From assembly GCA_964059195.1 (NCBI GenBank), contig CAXKWD010000010.1, forward strand, positions 496,001 to 560,000: a DNA stretch of 64,000 bases, written 5' to 3'. Below the pieces are notes generated by a model. That model was not told the DNA's origin. It saw only the letters and a list, made by a program, of their open reading frames with translations, and did no database searches. The DNA comes from Ectobius pallidus (taxonomy: Eukaryota > Arthropoda > Insecta > Blattodea > Ectobiidae). A program made the position numbers and the translations under genes. Every line of letters begins with the position of its first letter. Position 1 is the first letter of the stretch. This document shows, one piece after another, positions 26,179 to 37,492 of this stretch.

Positions 26179-29100
26179 GATCAATACATACAATGAAAGT
26201 ATCGGTGATATGCTAATGTCAAAACATGGGTTGTAAATTTTACTTTAATAGAAAGAATACTGTTGTCTAGCAATGAGTTTTAAAACACGAAAGTGTTTCC
26301 TAGCAATGCCATTTTAAACCGGAAACTGTTGCCTAGCAATGCCATCAAAAAGAACTGTTGCTTAGCAAAGTAATTTTAAACACAATATTGCTACCTATTA
26401 TAAACTTTTAAATAATATACTGTTGCGTAGCAATGTCATTTTCAGACACAAAACTTTTACCTTTCAATGCATTTTTGATAGTCGAAACTTTTTCCTAGCA
26501 ATGTAATTTTTAAAGACAATTTGACTGCCTAACAATGTAATTTTTCTATCACGAAAGTTTTCCCTAGCCATGCCAGTCTAAAAAGAAACTGTAGCCTAGC
26601 AATGAAGTTTTAAAACACCTGACTGTTGCTTAGCAATGACATTTTGAACAAGAAACTGTAGCTTAGCAATGCCATCTCCAAATACGAAACTGTTGCCTAG
26701 CAATGTCATCTATAAGGAATAGTTATTAATCCCTCAATGATCAATACATACAATGAAAATATCTGTGATATGCTAATGGCAAAACATGGTTTGTAAATTT
26801 TGCTTTAATAGAAAGAATACTGTTGCCTAGCAATGAGTTTTAAAACACGAAAGTGTTGCCTAGCAATTCCATTTTAAACCGAAAACTGTTGCCAAGCAAT
26901 GTCATAAAAAAGAACTGTTGCTTAGTAATGTCATTTTTAAACACAATATTGCTACCTATTATAAACTTTTAAAAAATATACTGTTGCGTAGCAATGTCAA
27001 TATCAGACACAAAACTTTTACCATTCAATGCATTTTTCAATGTCGTAACTCTTTTCTAGCAATGTAATTTTTAAAGACAATTTGGCTGCCTAAAAATGTA
27101 ATTTTTCTATCACGAAAGGTTTGCCTAGCAATGCCAGTCTAAACCGGAAACTGTTGCTTAGCAATTAAGTTTTAAAACAGCTGACTCTTGCTTAGCAATG
27201 ACATTTTGAACATGTAACTGTAGCTTAGCAATGCCATCTCCAAATACGAAACTGTTGCCTAGCAATATCTTCTATAAGGAAAAGTTTTTAATCCTTCAAT
27301 GATCAATACATACAATGAAAATATCGGTGATATGCTAATGTCAAAACATGGGTTGTAAATTTTACTTTAACAGAAAGAATACTGCTGCCTAGCAATTAGT
27401 TTTAAAACACAAAAGCGTTGCCTAGCAATGCCATTTTAAACCGGAAACTGTTGCCTAGCAATGTCATAAAAAAGAACTGTTCCTTAGCAATGTCATTTTT
27501 AAACACAATATTGCTTCGTATTTCAAACTTTTAAAAAATATACTGTTGCGTAGCAATGTCAATATCAGACAAAACTTTTACCTTTCATGCATTTTTCAAT
27601 GTCGAAACTTTTTCCTAGCAATGTAATTTTTAAAGACAATTTGGCTGCCTAACAATGTAATTTTTCTATCACGAAAGGTTTGCCTAGCAATGCCAGTCTA
27701 AACCGGAAACTGTTGCCTAGCAATTAGGTTTTAAAACACCTGACTGTTGCCTAGCAATGACAAGTAGAATAAGAAACTGTAGCTTAGGAATGCCATCTCC
27801 AAATACGAAACTGTTGCCTAGCAATGTCATCTATAAGGAATAGCCTTTAATCCCTCAATTATCAATACATACAATGAAAATATCGGTGATATGCTAATGG
27901 CATAACAGGGGTTGTAAATTTTCTTTAATAGAAAAGAATACTGTTGCCTAGCTATGAGTTTTAAAACACGAAAGTGTTGCCTAGCAATGCCATTTTAAAC
28001 CAGAAACTGTTGCCTAGCAAAGCCATCAAAAAGAACTGTTGCTTAGCAATGTAATTTTAAACACAATATTGCTACCTATTATAAACTTTTAAATAATATA
28101 CTGTTGCGTAGCAATGTCAATTTCAGACACAAAACTTTTACCTTTCAATGCATTTTTGAAAGTCGAAACTTTTTCCTAGCAATGTAATTTTTAAAGACAA
28201 TTTGACTGCCTAACAATGTAATTTTTCTATCACGAAAGATTTCCCTAGCCTTGCCAGTCTAAAAAGAAACTGTAGCCTAGCAATGAAGTATTAAAACACC
28301 TGACTGTTGCTTAGCAATGACATTTTGAACTAGAAACAGTAGCTTAACAATCCCATCTACAAATACGAAACTGTTGCCTAGCAATGGCATCTATAAGGAA
28401 GAGTTTTTTAATCCCTAGATGATCAATACATACAATGAAAATATCGGTGATATGCTAATGGCAAAACATGGGTTGTAAATTTTGCTTTAATAGAAAGAAT
28501 ACATTTGCCTAGCAATGAGTTTTAAAACACGATAGTGTTGCCTAGCAATGCCATTTTAAACCGGAAACTGTTGCCAAGCAATGTCATAAAAAAGAACTGT
28601 TGCTTAGCAATGTCATTTTTAAACACAATATTGCTACCTATTATAAACTTTTAAAAAATATACTGTTGCGTAGCAATGTCAATATCAGACACAAAACTTT
28701 TACCATTCAATGCATTGTTCAATGTCGAAACTTTTTCCTAGCAATGTAATTTTTAAAGACAATTTGGCTGCCTAACAATGTAATTTTTCTATCACGAAAG
28801 GTTTGCCTAGCAATGCCAGTCTAAACCGGAAACTGTTGCCTAGCAATTAAGTTTTAAAACAGCTGACTCTTGCTTAGCAATGACATTTTGAACATGAAAT
28901 TGTAGCTTAGCAATGCCATCTCCAAATACGAAACTGTTGCCTAGCAATATCTTCTATAAGGAAAAGTTTTTAATCCTTCAATGATCAATACATACAATGA
29001 AAATATCGGTGATATGCTAATGTCAAAACATGGGTTCTAAATTTTACTTTAATAGAAAGAATACTGTTGCCTAGCAATTAGTTTTAAAACACAAAATCGT

Positions 29101-29439
29101 TGCCTAGCAATGCCATTTTAAACCGGAAACTGTTGCCTAGCAATGCCATCAAAAAGAACTGTTGCCTAGCAATGTAATTTTAAACACAATATTGCTACCT
29201 ATTATAAACTTTTAAATAATATACTGTTGCGTAGCAATGTCAATTTCAGACACAAAACCTTTACTTTTCAATACATTTTTCAAAGTCAAAACGTTTTCCA
29301 AGCAATGTAATTTTTAAAGACAATTTGGCTGCTTAACAATGTAATTTTGCTATGACGAAAGTTTTGCCTAGCCGTGCCAGTCTAAACCGGAAACTGATGC
29401 CTAGCAATTAAGTTTTAAAACACCTGACTGTTGCTTAGC
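26075..29439. repeat. HOR-B copy 1 (3,365 bp, six monomers)
   Basis: Anchors 26179, 26739, 27301, 27860, 28421 and 28983 are followed by the same series 3,365 bp later. The first four monomers also resemble the HOR-A series starting at 17211, so HOR-B looks assembled from HOR-A-type monomers and later, more diverged ones. Marker variants include ATCTGTGATATG at 26760 and GATTTCCCTAGCCTTGCC at about 28237. Edges are approximate. No gene is seen. Confidence 0.88.
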
Positions 29440-32400
29440 AATGACATTTTGAACAAGAAACTGTAGCTTAGCAATGCCATCTCCAAATACGAAACTGTTG
29501 CCTAGCAATGTCATCTATAAGGAATAGTTTTTAATCCTTAAATGATCAATACATACAATGAAAGTATCGGTGATATGCTAATGTCAAAACATGGGTTGTA
29601 AATTTTACTTTAATAGAAAGAATACTGTTGTCTAGCAATGAGTTTTAAAACACGAAAGTGTTTCCTAGCAATGCCATTTTAAACCGGAAACTGTTGCCTA
29701 GCAATGCCATCAAAAAGAACTGTTTCTTAGCAAAGTAATTTTAAACACAATATTGCTACCTATTATAAACTTTTAAATAATATACTGTTGCGTAGCAATG
29801 TCATTTTCAGACACAAAACTTTTACCTTTCAATGCATTTTTGATAGTCGAAACTTTTTCCTAGCAATGTAATTTTTAAAGACAATTTGACTGCCTAACAA
29901 TGTAATTTTTCTATCACGAAAGTTTTCCCTAGCCATGCCAGTCTAAAAAGAAACTGTAGCCTAGCAATGAAGTTTTAAAACACCTGACTGTTGCTTAGCA
30001 ATGACATTTTGAACAAGAAACTGTAGCTTAGCAATGCCATCTCCAAATACGAAACTGTTGCCTAGCAATGTCATCTATAAGGAATAGTTATTAATCCCTC
30101 AATGATCAATACATACAATGAAAATATCTGTGATATGCTAATGGCAAAACATGGTTTGTAAATTTTGCTTTAATAGAAAGAATACTGTTGCCTAGCAATG
30201 AGTTTTAAAACACGAAAGTGTTGCCTAGCAATTCCATTTTAAACCGAAAACTGTTGCCAAGCAATGTCATAAAAAAGAACTGTTGCTTAGTAATGTCATT
30301 TTTAAACACAATATTGCTACCTATTATAAACTTTTAAAAAATATACTGTTGCGTAGCAATGTCAATATCAGACACAAAACTTTTACCATTCAATGCATTT
30401 TTCAATGTCGTAACTTTTTCCTAGCAATGTAATTTTTAAAGACAATTTGGCTGCCTAAAAATGTAATTTTTCTATCACGAAAGGTTTGCCTAGCAATGCC
30501 AGTCTAAACCGGAAACTGTTGCTTAGCAATTAAGTTTTAAAACAGCTGACTCTTGCTTAGCAATGACATTTTGAACATGTAACTGTAGCTTAGCAATGCC
30601 ATCTCCAAATACGAAACTGTTGCCTAGCAATATCTTCTATAAGGAAAAGTTTTTAATCCTTCAATGATCAATACATACAATGAAAATATCGGTGATATGC
30701 TAATGTCAAAACATGGGTTGTAAATTTTACTTTAACAGAAAGAATACTGCTGCCTAGCAATTAGTTTTAAAACACAAAAGCGTTGCCTAGCAATGCCATT
30801 TTAAACCGGAAACTGTTGCCTAGCAATGTCATAAAAAAGAACTGTTCCTTAGCAATGTCATTTTTAAACACAATATTGCTTCGTATTTCAAACTTTTAAA
30901 AAATATACTGTTGCGTAGCAATGTCAATATCAGACAAAACTTTTACCTTTCATGCATTTTTCAATGTCGAAACTTTTTCCTAGCAATGTAATTTTTAAAG
31001 ACAATTTGGCTGCCTAACAATGTAATTTTTCTATCACGAAAGGTTTGCCTAGCAATGCCAGTCTAAACCGGAAACTGTTGCCTAGCAATTAGGTTTTAAA
31101 ACACCTGACTGTTGCCTAGCAATGACAAGTAGAATAAGAAACTGTAGCTTAGGAATGCCATCTCCAAATACGAAACTGTTGCCTAGCAATGTCATCTATA
31201 AGGAATAGCCTTTAATCCCTCAATTATCAATACATACAATGAAAATATCGGTGATATGCTAATGGCATAACAGGGGTTGTAAATTTTCTTTAATAGAAAA
31301 GAATACTGTTGCCTAGCTATGAGTTTTAAAACACGAAAGTGTTGCCTAGCAATGCCATTTTAAACCAGAAACTGTTGCCTAGCAAAGCCATCAAAAAGAA
31401 CTGTTGCTTAGCAATGTAATTTTAAACACAATATTGCTACCTATTATAAACTTTTAAATAATATACTGTTGCGTAGCAATGTCAATTTCAGACACAAAAC
31501 TTTTACCTTTCAATGCATTTTTGAAAGTCGAAACTTTTTCCTAGCAATGTAATTTTTAAAGACAATTTGACTGCCTAACAATGTAATTTTTCTATCACGA
31601 AAGATTTCCCTAGCCTTGCCAGTCTAAAAAGAAACTGTAGCCTAGCAATGAAGTATTAAAACACCTGACTGTTGCTTAGCAATGACATTTTGAACTAGAA
31701 ACAGTAGCTTAACAATGCCATCTACAAATACGAAACTGTTGCCTACCAATGGCATCTATAAGGAAGAGTTTTTTAATCCCTAGATGATCAATACATACAA
31801 TGAAAATATCGGTGATATGCTAATGGCAAAACATGGGTTGTAAATTTTGCTTTAATAGAAAGAATACATTTGCCTAGCAATGAGTTTTAAAACACGATAG
31901 TGTTGCCTAGCAATGCCATTTTAAACCGGAAACTGTTGCCAAGCAATGTCATAAAAAAGAACTGTTGCTTAGCAATGTCATTTTTAAACACAATATTGCT
32001 ACCTATTATAAACTTTTAAAAAATATACTGTTGCGTAGCAATGTCAATATCAGACACAAAACTTTTACCATTCAATGCATTGTTCAATGTCGAAACTTTT
32101 TCCTAGCAATGTAATTTTTAAAGACAATTTGGCTGCCTAACAATGTAATTTTTCTATCACGAAAGGTTTGTCTAGCAATGCCAGTCTAAACCGGAAACTG
32201 TTGCCTAGCAATTAAGTTTTAAAACAGCTGACTCTTGCTTAGCAATGACATTTTGAACATGAAATTGTAGCTTAGCAATGCCATCTCCAAATACGAAACT
32301 GTTGCCTAGCAATATCTTCTATAAGGAAAAGTTTTTAATCCTTCAATGATCAATACATACAATGAAAATATCGGTGATATGCTAATGTCAAAACATGGGT

Positions 32401-32900
32401 TCTAAATTTTACTTTAATAGAAAGAATACTGTTGCCTAGCAATTAGTTTTAAAACACAAAATCGTTGCCTAGCAATGCCATTTTAAACCGGAAACTGTTG
32501 CCTAGCAATGCCATCAAAAAGAACTGTTGCCTAGCAATGTAATTTTAAACACAATATTGCTACCTATTATAAACTTTTAAATAATATACTGTTGCGTAGC
32601 AATGTCAATTTCAGACACAAAACCTTTACTTTTCAATACATTTTTCAAAGTCAAAACTTTTTCCAAGCAATGTAATTTTTAAAGACAATTTGGCTGCTTA
32701 ACAATGTAATTTTGCTATGACGAAAGTTTTGCCTAGCCGTGCCAGTCTAAACCGGAAACTGATGCCTAGCAATTAAGTTTTAAAACACCTGACTGTTGCT
32801 TAGCAATGACATTTTGAACAAGAAACTGTAGCTTAGCAATGCCATCTCCAAATACGAAACTGTTGCCTAGCAATGTCATCTATAAGGAATAGTTTTTAAA
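29440..32900. repeat. HOR-B copy 2 (3,365 bp, six monomers)
   Basis: Anchors 29544, 30104, 30666, 31225, 31786 and 32348 repeat the spacing of copy 1 (560, 562, 559, 561, 562, 561). Only scattered substitutions were noticed, for example C at 27051 against T at 30416, and CCTAGCAATGGC against CCTACCAATGGC near 31742. The repeat match ends near anchor 32909, where the following monomer is of a different type (GTGTTTT). Confidence 0.88.
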
Positions 32901-35900
32901 CCTTCAATGATCAATACATACAATGAAAATATCGGTGATATGCTATTGTCAAAACATGGGTTGTAAATTTTACTTTAATAGAAAGAATACTGTTGCCTAG
33001 CAATGTGTTTTAAAACACGAAAGTGTTTCCTAGCAATGCCATTTTAAACCGGAAACTGTTGCCTAGCAATGCCATCAAAAAGAACTGTTGCTTAGCAAAG
33101 TAATTTTAAACAAAATATTGCTACCTATTAAAAGCTTTTAAAAAAGATACTGTTGCGTAGCAATGTCAATTTCTGACACGAAACCTTTACCTTTCAATGC
33201 ATTTTTCAAAGTCGAAGCTTCTTCCTAGCAATGTAATTTTTAAACACAATTTGGCTGCCTAACAATGTAATTTTTCTATCACGAATGTTTTGCCTAGCCA
33301 TGCCAGTCTAAACCGGAAACTGTTGCCTAGCAATTAAGTTTTAAAACACCTGACTGTTGCTTAGCAATGACATTTTGAACAAGAAACTGTAGCTTAACAA
33401 TGCCATCTCCAAATACGAAACTGTTGCCTAGCAATGGCATCTATAAGGAATAGTTTTTAACCCCTAGATGATCAATACATACAATGAAAATATCGGTGAT
33501 ATGCTAATGGCATAACGGGGGTTGTAAATTTTTCCTTAATAGAAAGAATACTGTTCCCTATCAATGAGTTTTAAAACACGAAAGTGTTGCCTAGCAATGC
33601 CATTTTAAACCCGAAACTGTTGCCTAGCAATGTCATCAAAAAGAACTGTTGCTTTGCAATGTCATTTTTAAACACAATATTGCTACCTATTAAAAGCTTT
33701 TAAAAAAGATACTGTTGCGTAGCAATGTAAATTTCTGACACGAAACCTTTACCTTTCAATGCATTTTTCAAAGTCGAAGCTTCTTCCTAGCAATGTAATT
33801 TTTAAACACAATTTGGCTGCCTAACAATGTAATTTTTCTATCACGAATGTTTTGCCTAGCCATGCCAGTCTAAAGCGGAAACTGTTGCCTAGCAATTCAG
33901 TTTTAAAACACCTGACTCTTGCTTAGAAATGACATTTTGAACAAGAAACTGTAGCTTAGCAATGCCATCTCCAAATACGAAACTGTTGCCTAGCAATGTC
34001 ATCTATAAGGAATAGTTTTTAATCCTTCAATGATCAATACATACAATGAAAATATCGGTGATATGCTAATGGCATAAAAGGGGTTGTATATTTTTCTTTA
34101 ATAGAAAGAATACTGTTGCCTAGCAATGAGTTTTAAAACACGAAAATGTTGCCTAGTAATGCCATTTTAAACCCGAGACTGTTGCCTAGCAATGCCATCA
34201 AAGAGAACTGTTGCTTAGCAAAGTAATTTTAAACACAATATTGCTACCTATTATAAACTTTTAAATAATATACTGTTGCGTAGCAATGTCAATTTCAGAC
34301 ACAAAACTTTTACCTTTCAATGCATTTTTCAAAGTCGAAACTTTTTCCTAGCAATGTAATTTTTAAAGACAATTTGACTGCCTATAAATGTAATTTTTCT
34401 ATCACGAAAGTTTTCCCTAGCCATGCCAGTCTAAAAAGAAACTGTAGCCTAGCAATGAAGTTTTAAAACACCTGACTGTTGCTTAGCAATGACATTTTGA
34501 ACAAGAAACTGTAGCTTAGCAATGCCATCTCCAAATACGAAACTGTTGCCTAGCAATGTCATCTATAAGGAATAGTTTTTAATCCCTCAATGATCAATAC
34601 ATACAATGAAAATATCGGTGATAAGCTAATGGCAAAACATGGGTTGTAAATTTTGCTTTAATAGGAAGAATACTGTTGCCTAGCAATGAGTTTTAAAACA
34701 CGAAAGTGTTGCCTAGCAATGCCATTTTAAACCGAAAACTGTTGCCAAGCAATGTCATAAAAAAGAATTGTTGCTTAGTAATGTCATTTTTAAACACAAT
34801 ATTGCTACCTATTATAAACTTTTAAAAAATATACTGTTGCGTAGCAATGTCAATATCAGACACAAAACTTTTACAATTCAATGCATTTTTCAATGTCGAA
34901 ACTTTTTCCTAGCAATGTAATTTTTAAAGACAATTTAGCTGCCTAACAATGTAATTTTTCTATCACGAAAGGTTTGCCTAGCAATGACAGTCTAAACCGG
35001 AAACTGTTGCCTAGCAATTAAGTTTTAAACCAGCTGACTCTTGCTTAGCAATGACATTTTGAACTGTAGCTTAGCAATGCCATCTCCAAATACGAAACTG
35101 TTGCCTAGCAATATCTTCTATAAGGAAAAGTTTTTAATCCTTCAATGATCAATACATACAATGAACATATCGGTGATATGCTAATGTCAAAACATGGGTT
35201 GTAAATTTTACTTTAATAGAAAGAATACTGTTGCCTAGCAATGTGTTTTAAAACACAAAAGCGTTGCCTAGCAATGCCATTTTAAACCGGAAACTGTTGC
35301 CTAGCAATGCCATCAAAAAGAACTGTTGCCTAGCAATGTAATTTTAAACACAATATTGCTACCTATTATAAACTTTTAAATAATATACTGTTGCGTAGGA
35401 ATGTCAATTTCAGACACAAAACCTTTACTTTACAATACATTTTTCAAAGTCGAAACTTTTTCCAAGCAATGTATTTTTAAAGACAATTTGGCTGCTTAAT
35501 AATGTAATTTTGCTATGACGAAAGTTTTGCCTAGCCGTGCCAGTCTAAACCGGAAACTGTTGCCTATCAATTAAGTTTTAAAACACCTGACTGTTGCTTA
35601 GCAATGACATTTTGAACAAGAAACTGTAGCTTAGCAATGCCATCTCCAAATACGAAACTGTTGCCTAGCAATGTCATCTATAAGGAATAGTTTTTAATCC
35701 TTCAATGATCAATACATACAATGAAAATATCGGTGATATGCAAATGTCAAAACATGGGTTGTAAATTTTACTTTAATAGAAAGAATACTGTTGCCTAGCA
35801 ATGTGTTTTAAAACACGAAAGTGTTTCCTAGCAATGCCATTTTAAACCGGAAACTCTTGCCTAGCAATGCCATCAAAAAGAACTGTTGCTTAGCAAAGTA

Positions 35901-36481
35901 ATTTTAAACACAATATTGTTACCTATTATAAACTTTTAATTAATATACTGTTGCGTAGCAATGTCAATTTCAGACACAAAACTTTTACCTCTCAATGCAT
36001 TTTTGAAAGTCGAAACTTTTTCCTAGCAATGTAATTTTTAAAGACAATTTGGCTGCTTAATAATGTAATTTTGCTATGACGAAAGTTTTGCCTAGCCGTG
36101 CCAGTCTAAACCGGAAACTGTTGCCTATCAATTAAGTTTTAAAACACCTGACTGTTGCTTAGCAATGACATTTTGAACAAGAAACTGTAGCTTAGCAATG
36201 CCATCTCCAAATACGAATCTGTTGCCTAGCAATGTCATCTATAAGGAACAGTTTTTAATCCCTCAATGATCAATACATACAATGAAAATATCTGTGATAT
36301 GCTAATGGCAAAACATGGGTTGTAAATTTTGCTTTAATAGAAAGAATACTGTTGCCTAGCAATGAGTTTTAAAACACGAAAGTGTTGCCTAGCAATGCCA
36401 TTTTAAACCGAAAACTGTTGCCAAGCAATGTCATAAAAAAGAACTGTTGCTTAGTAATGTCATTTTTAAACACAATATTGC
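32901..36481. repeat. Non-HOR monomers before the transposon
   Basis: Monomers anchored at 32909, 33470, 34032, 34592, 35147, 35707 and 36268 in mixed types, with no short-range HOR among them. The block 34.04-35.14 kb reappears at 62.9-64.0 kb (offset 28,860). The monomer 34592-35146 is 555 bp long because of a 6-bp shortening in subrepeat 12 (TTTGAACTGTAGC). No gene is seen. Confidence 0.8.
35738..35745 (+). promoter_or_regulatory. Linker variant with exact POU octamer ATGCAAAT
   Basis: Most linkers read ATGCTAAT here. A small subset reads ATGCAAAT, the consensus octamer bound by POU-family (Oct) factors. Exact copies are at 35738-35745, 40888-40895, 48802-48809, 56716-56723 and 61803-61810, all in the monomer type just before or within the HOR-C tail. 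This is a chance single-base change spread by HOR amplification as far as the sequence shows; regulatory meaning is unproven. Confidence 0.25.
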
Positions 36482-36483
36482 TA
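36482..36483. other. TA target-site duplication, left copy
   Basis: TA directly before the element. The uninterrupted monomer has a single TA at this place (34806-34807 in a related copy), and a second TA follows the element at 36881-36882. A 2-bp TA duplication is the rule for Tc1/mariner-type insertions. Confidence 0.8.
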
Positions 36484-36518
36484 TACTCCAGTTACTCATT
36501 GCATACCCAGGCGGCTTC
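36484..36518 (+). repeat. Left terminal inverted repeat of the MITE
   Basis: Begins TACTCCAGTTACTCATTG and continues imperfectly to CGGCTTC at 36518. Compared with the reverse complement of the right end it differs at positions 3, 5, 19, 22, 23 and 28 of 35. The stretch CAGTTACTCATTG is identical in both ends. Confidence 0.9.
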
Positions 36519-36646
36519 CTTTCGTTAGGAGGAAAAGTTTGCCGACAGCTCAACCCATGTTCTTTGTTTTACCGCACCAATCAGCTAGTTACCCCAGCCA
36601 ATCAAAATCTAAGAATGTCCTGTGGCGATTTTGACAGCTACTCGTC

Positions 36647-36662
36647 TACTCCGCGTGGAGTA
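36647..36662. repeat. Internal hairpin of the MITE
   Basis: TACTCCGCGTGGAGTA has perfect 6-bp arms around a 4-base loop. The arm TACTCC equals the outermost six bases of the left end of the element, so this may be a remnant of a nested or rearranged terminus. It could also be coincidental. Confidence 0.5.
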
Positions 36663-36845
36663 AAATGCGTTGTTGCAAGATCAAGTTACAGTAAACAATA
36701 ACACGTGTGAATAGAAAAAAGCGAAGGAAGAACTGAGGTCAGAGAAACAATGAGAGAATATTGCAACGTTGCTTTTGTTTTGGATAGCGGAAGCCCAAGA
36801 CCGATTTAGTCAGATCAATTAACATAAAGAAACACCGAAACCTTT

Positions 36846-36880
36846 GAAGCCGACTGGCCATCCAATGAGTAACTGCACTA
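36846..36880 (-). repeat. Right terminal inverted repeat of the MITE
   Basis: On the plus strand it starts GAAGCCG and ends CAATGAGTAACTGCACTA. Read as the reverse complement it begins TAGTGCAGTTACTCATTG and matches the left end at 29 of 35 positions. The CACTA string near the end is in the wrong orientation for a CACTA-family terminus. Confidence 0.9.
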
Positions 36881-36882
36881 TA
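36881..36882. other. TA target-site duplication, right copy
   Basis: TA directly after the element and before the resumed satellite sequence CCTATTATAAAC. It pairs with 36482-36483. Confidence 0.8.
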
Positions 36883-37492
36883 CCTATTATAAACTTTTAA
36901 AAAATATACTGTTGCGTAGCAATGTCAATATCAGACACAAAACTTTTACAATTCAATGCATTTTTCAATGTCGAAACTTTTTCCTAGCAATATAATTTTT
37001 AAAGACAATTTAGCTGCCTAACAATGTAATTTTTCTATCACGAAAGGTTTGCCTAGCAATGCCAGTCTAAACCGGAAACTGTTGCCTAGCAATGCCATCA
37101 AAAAGAACTGTTGCCTAGCAATGTAATTTTAAACACAATATTGCTACCTATTATAAACTTTTAAATAATATACTGTTGCGTAGGAATGTCAATTTCAGAC
37201 ACAAAACCTTTACTTTTCAATACATTTTTCAAAGTCGAAACTTTTTCCAAGCAATGTAATTTTTAAAGACAATTTGGCTGCTTAACAATGTAATTTTGCT
37301 ATGACGAAAGTTTTGCCTAGCCGTGCCAGTCTAAACCGGAAACTGTTGCCTAGCAATTAAGTTTTAAAACACCTGACTGTTGCTTAGCAATGACATTTTG
37401 AACAAGAAACTGTAGCTTAGCAATGCCATCTCCAAATACGAAACTGTTGCCTAGCAATGTCATCTATAAGGAATAGTTTTTAATCCTTCAAT
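36883..37492. repeat. Monomer with partial internal duplication beside the MITE
   Basis: The anchors on either side of the transposon (36268 and 37493) are 1,225 bp apart. Removing the element and one TA (399 bp) leaves 826 bp, which is 266 bp above a normal monomer, or eight 33-bp units. The junction is near 37085-37105, where subrepeat 10-11 sequence (CAGTCTAAACCGG then GTTGCCTAGCAATG) runs into the CCATCAAAAAG tail of subrepeat 3. It is a backward register shift of eight units. Confidence 0.8.

Larger units (their letters stand above)
1..36481. repeat. ~560-bp monomer satellite array, part left of the transposon
   Basis: Head-to-tail satellite with all monomers in the same orientation. 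The linker motif GATCAATACATAC (sometimes TATCAATACATAC) recurs at 491, 1051, 1348, 1909, 2468, 3028, 3590 and onwards, normally 555-562 bp apart, giving 64 anchors up to 36268. No non-satellite sequence longer than a few bases is seen here. Base 1 lies inside a monomer, so the array continues upstream. Long AT-rich tandem arrays of this kind are typical of eukaryotic centromeric or heterochromatic DNA; that placement is inference. I see no gene, tRNA, rRNA or regulatory unit of a gene in this stretch. Confidence 0.97.
36484..36880. mobile_element. 397-bp MITE-like DNA transposon inserted in the satellite
   Basis: The only non-satellite sequence in the window. It interrupts subrepeat 5 of a monomer: ATTGCTA before and CCTATTATAAAC after form an intact site elsewhere, for example at 34801-34815. 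Terminal inverted repeats are 35 bp (36484-36518 and 36846-36880), 29 of 35 identical, outermost TACTCC and TAGTGC. A TA dinucleotide is duplicated on each side. The interior is visibly richer in G+C than the satellite, holds two CCAATCA motifs near 36578 and 36599 and a CACGTG at 36703, and encodes no transposase, so the element is non-autonomous. The TA duplication suggests Tc1/mariner-type mobilisation; the superfamily is uncertain. It occurs once only and has not been amplified with the array. Confidence 0.9.

Noticed and set aside
36528..36545. CENP-B box-like string in the MITE (TTTCGTTAGGAGGAAAAG)
   Set aside because: It lacks the required A at the central position and the CGGG core. 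No satellite position examined fits the NTTCGNNNNANNCGGGN pattern either.
36447..36701. 84-codon open frame across the left edge of the transposon
   Set aside because: It begins in satellite and ends inside the MITE, so it cannot be an inherited gene. The residues encoded by the element include its inverted repeat, and no transposase motif is present.
36484..36880. SINE or tRNA-derived element
   Set aside because: Inverted terminal repeats and a 2-bp TA duplication fit a DNA transposon. I found no A and B box pair, poly-A tail or long target duplication.
36872..36880. CACTA-type transposon terminus (CACTA at the right end)
   Set aside because: CACTA elements start with CACTA at the 5' edge and end TAGTG with a 3-bp duplication. 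Here CACTA is at the 3' edge in the opposite sense and the duplication is TA.
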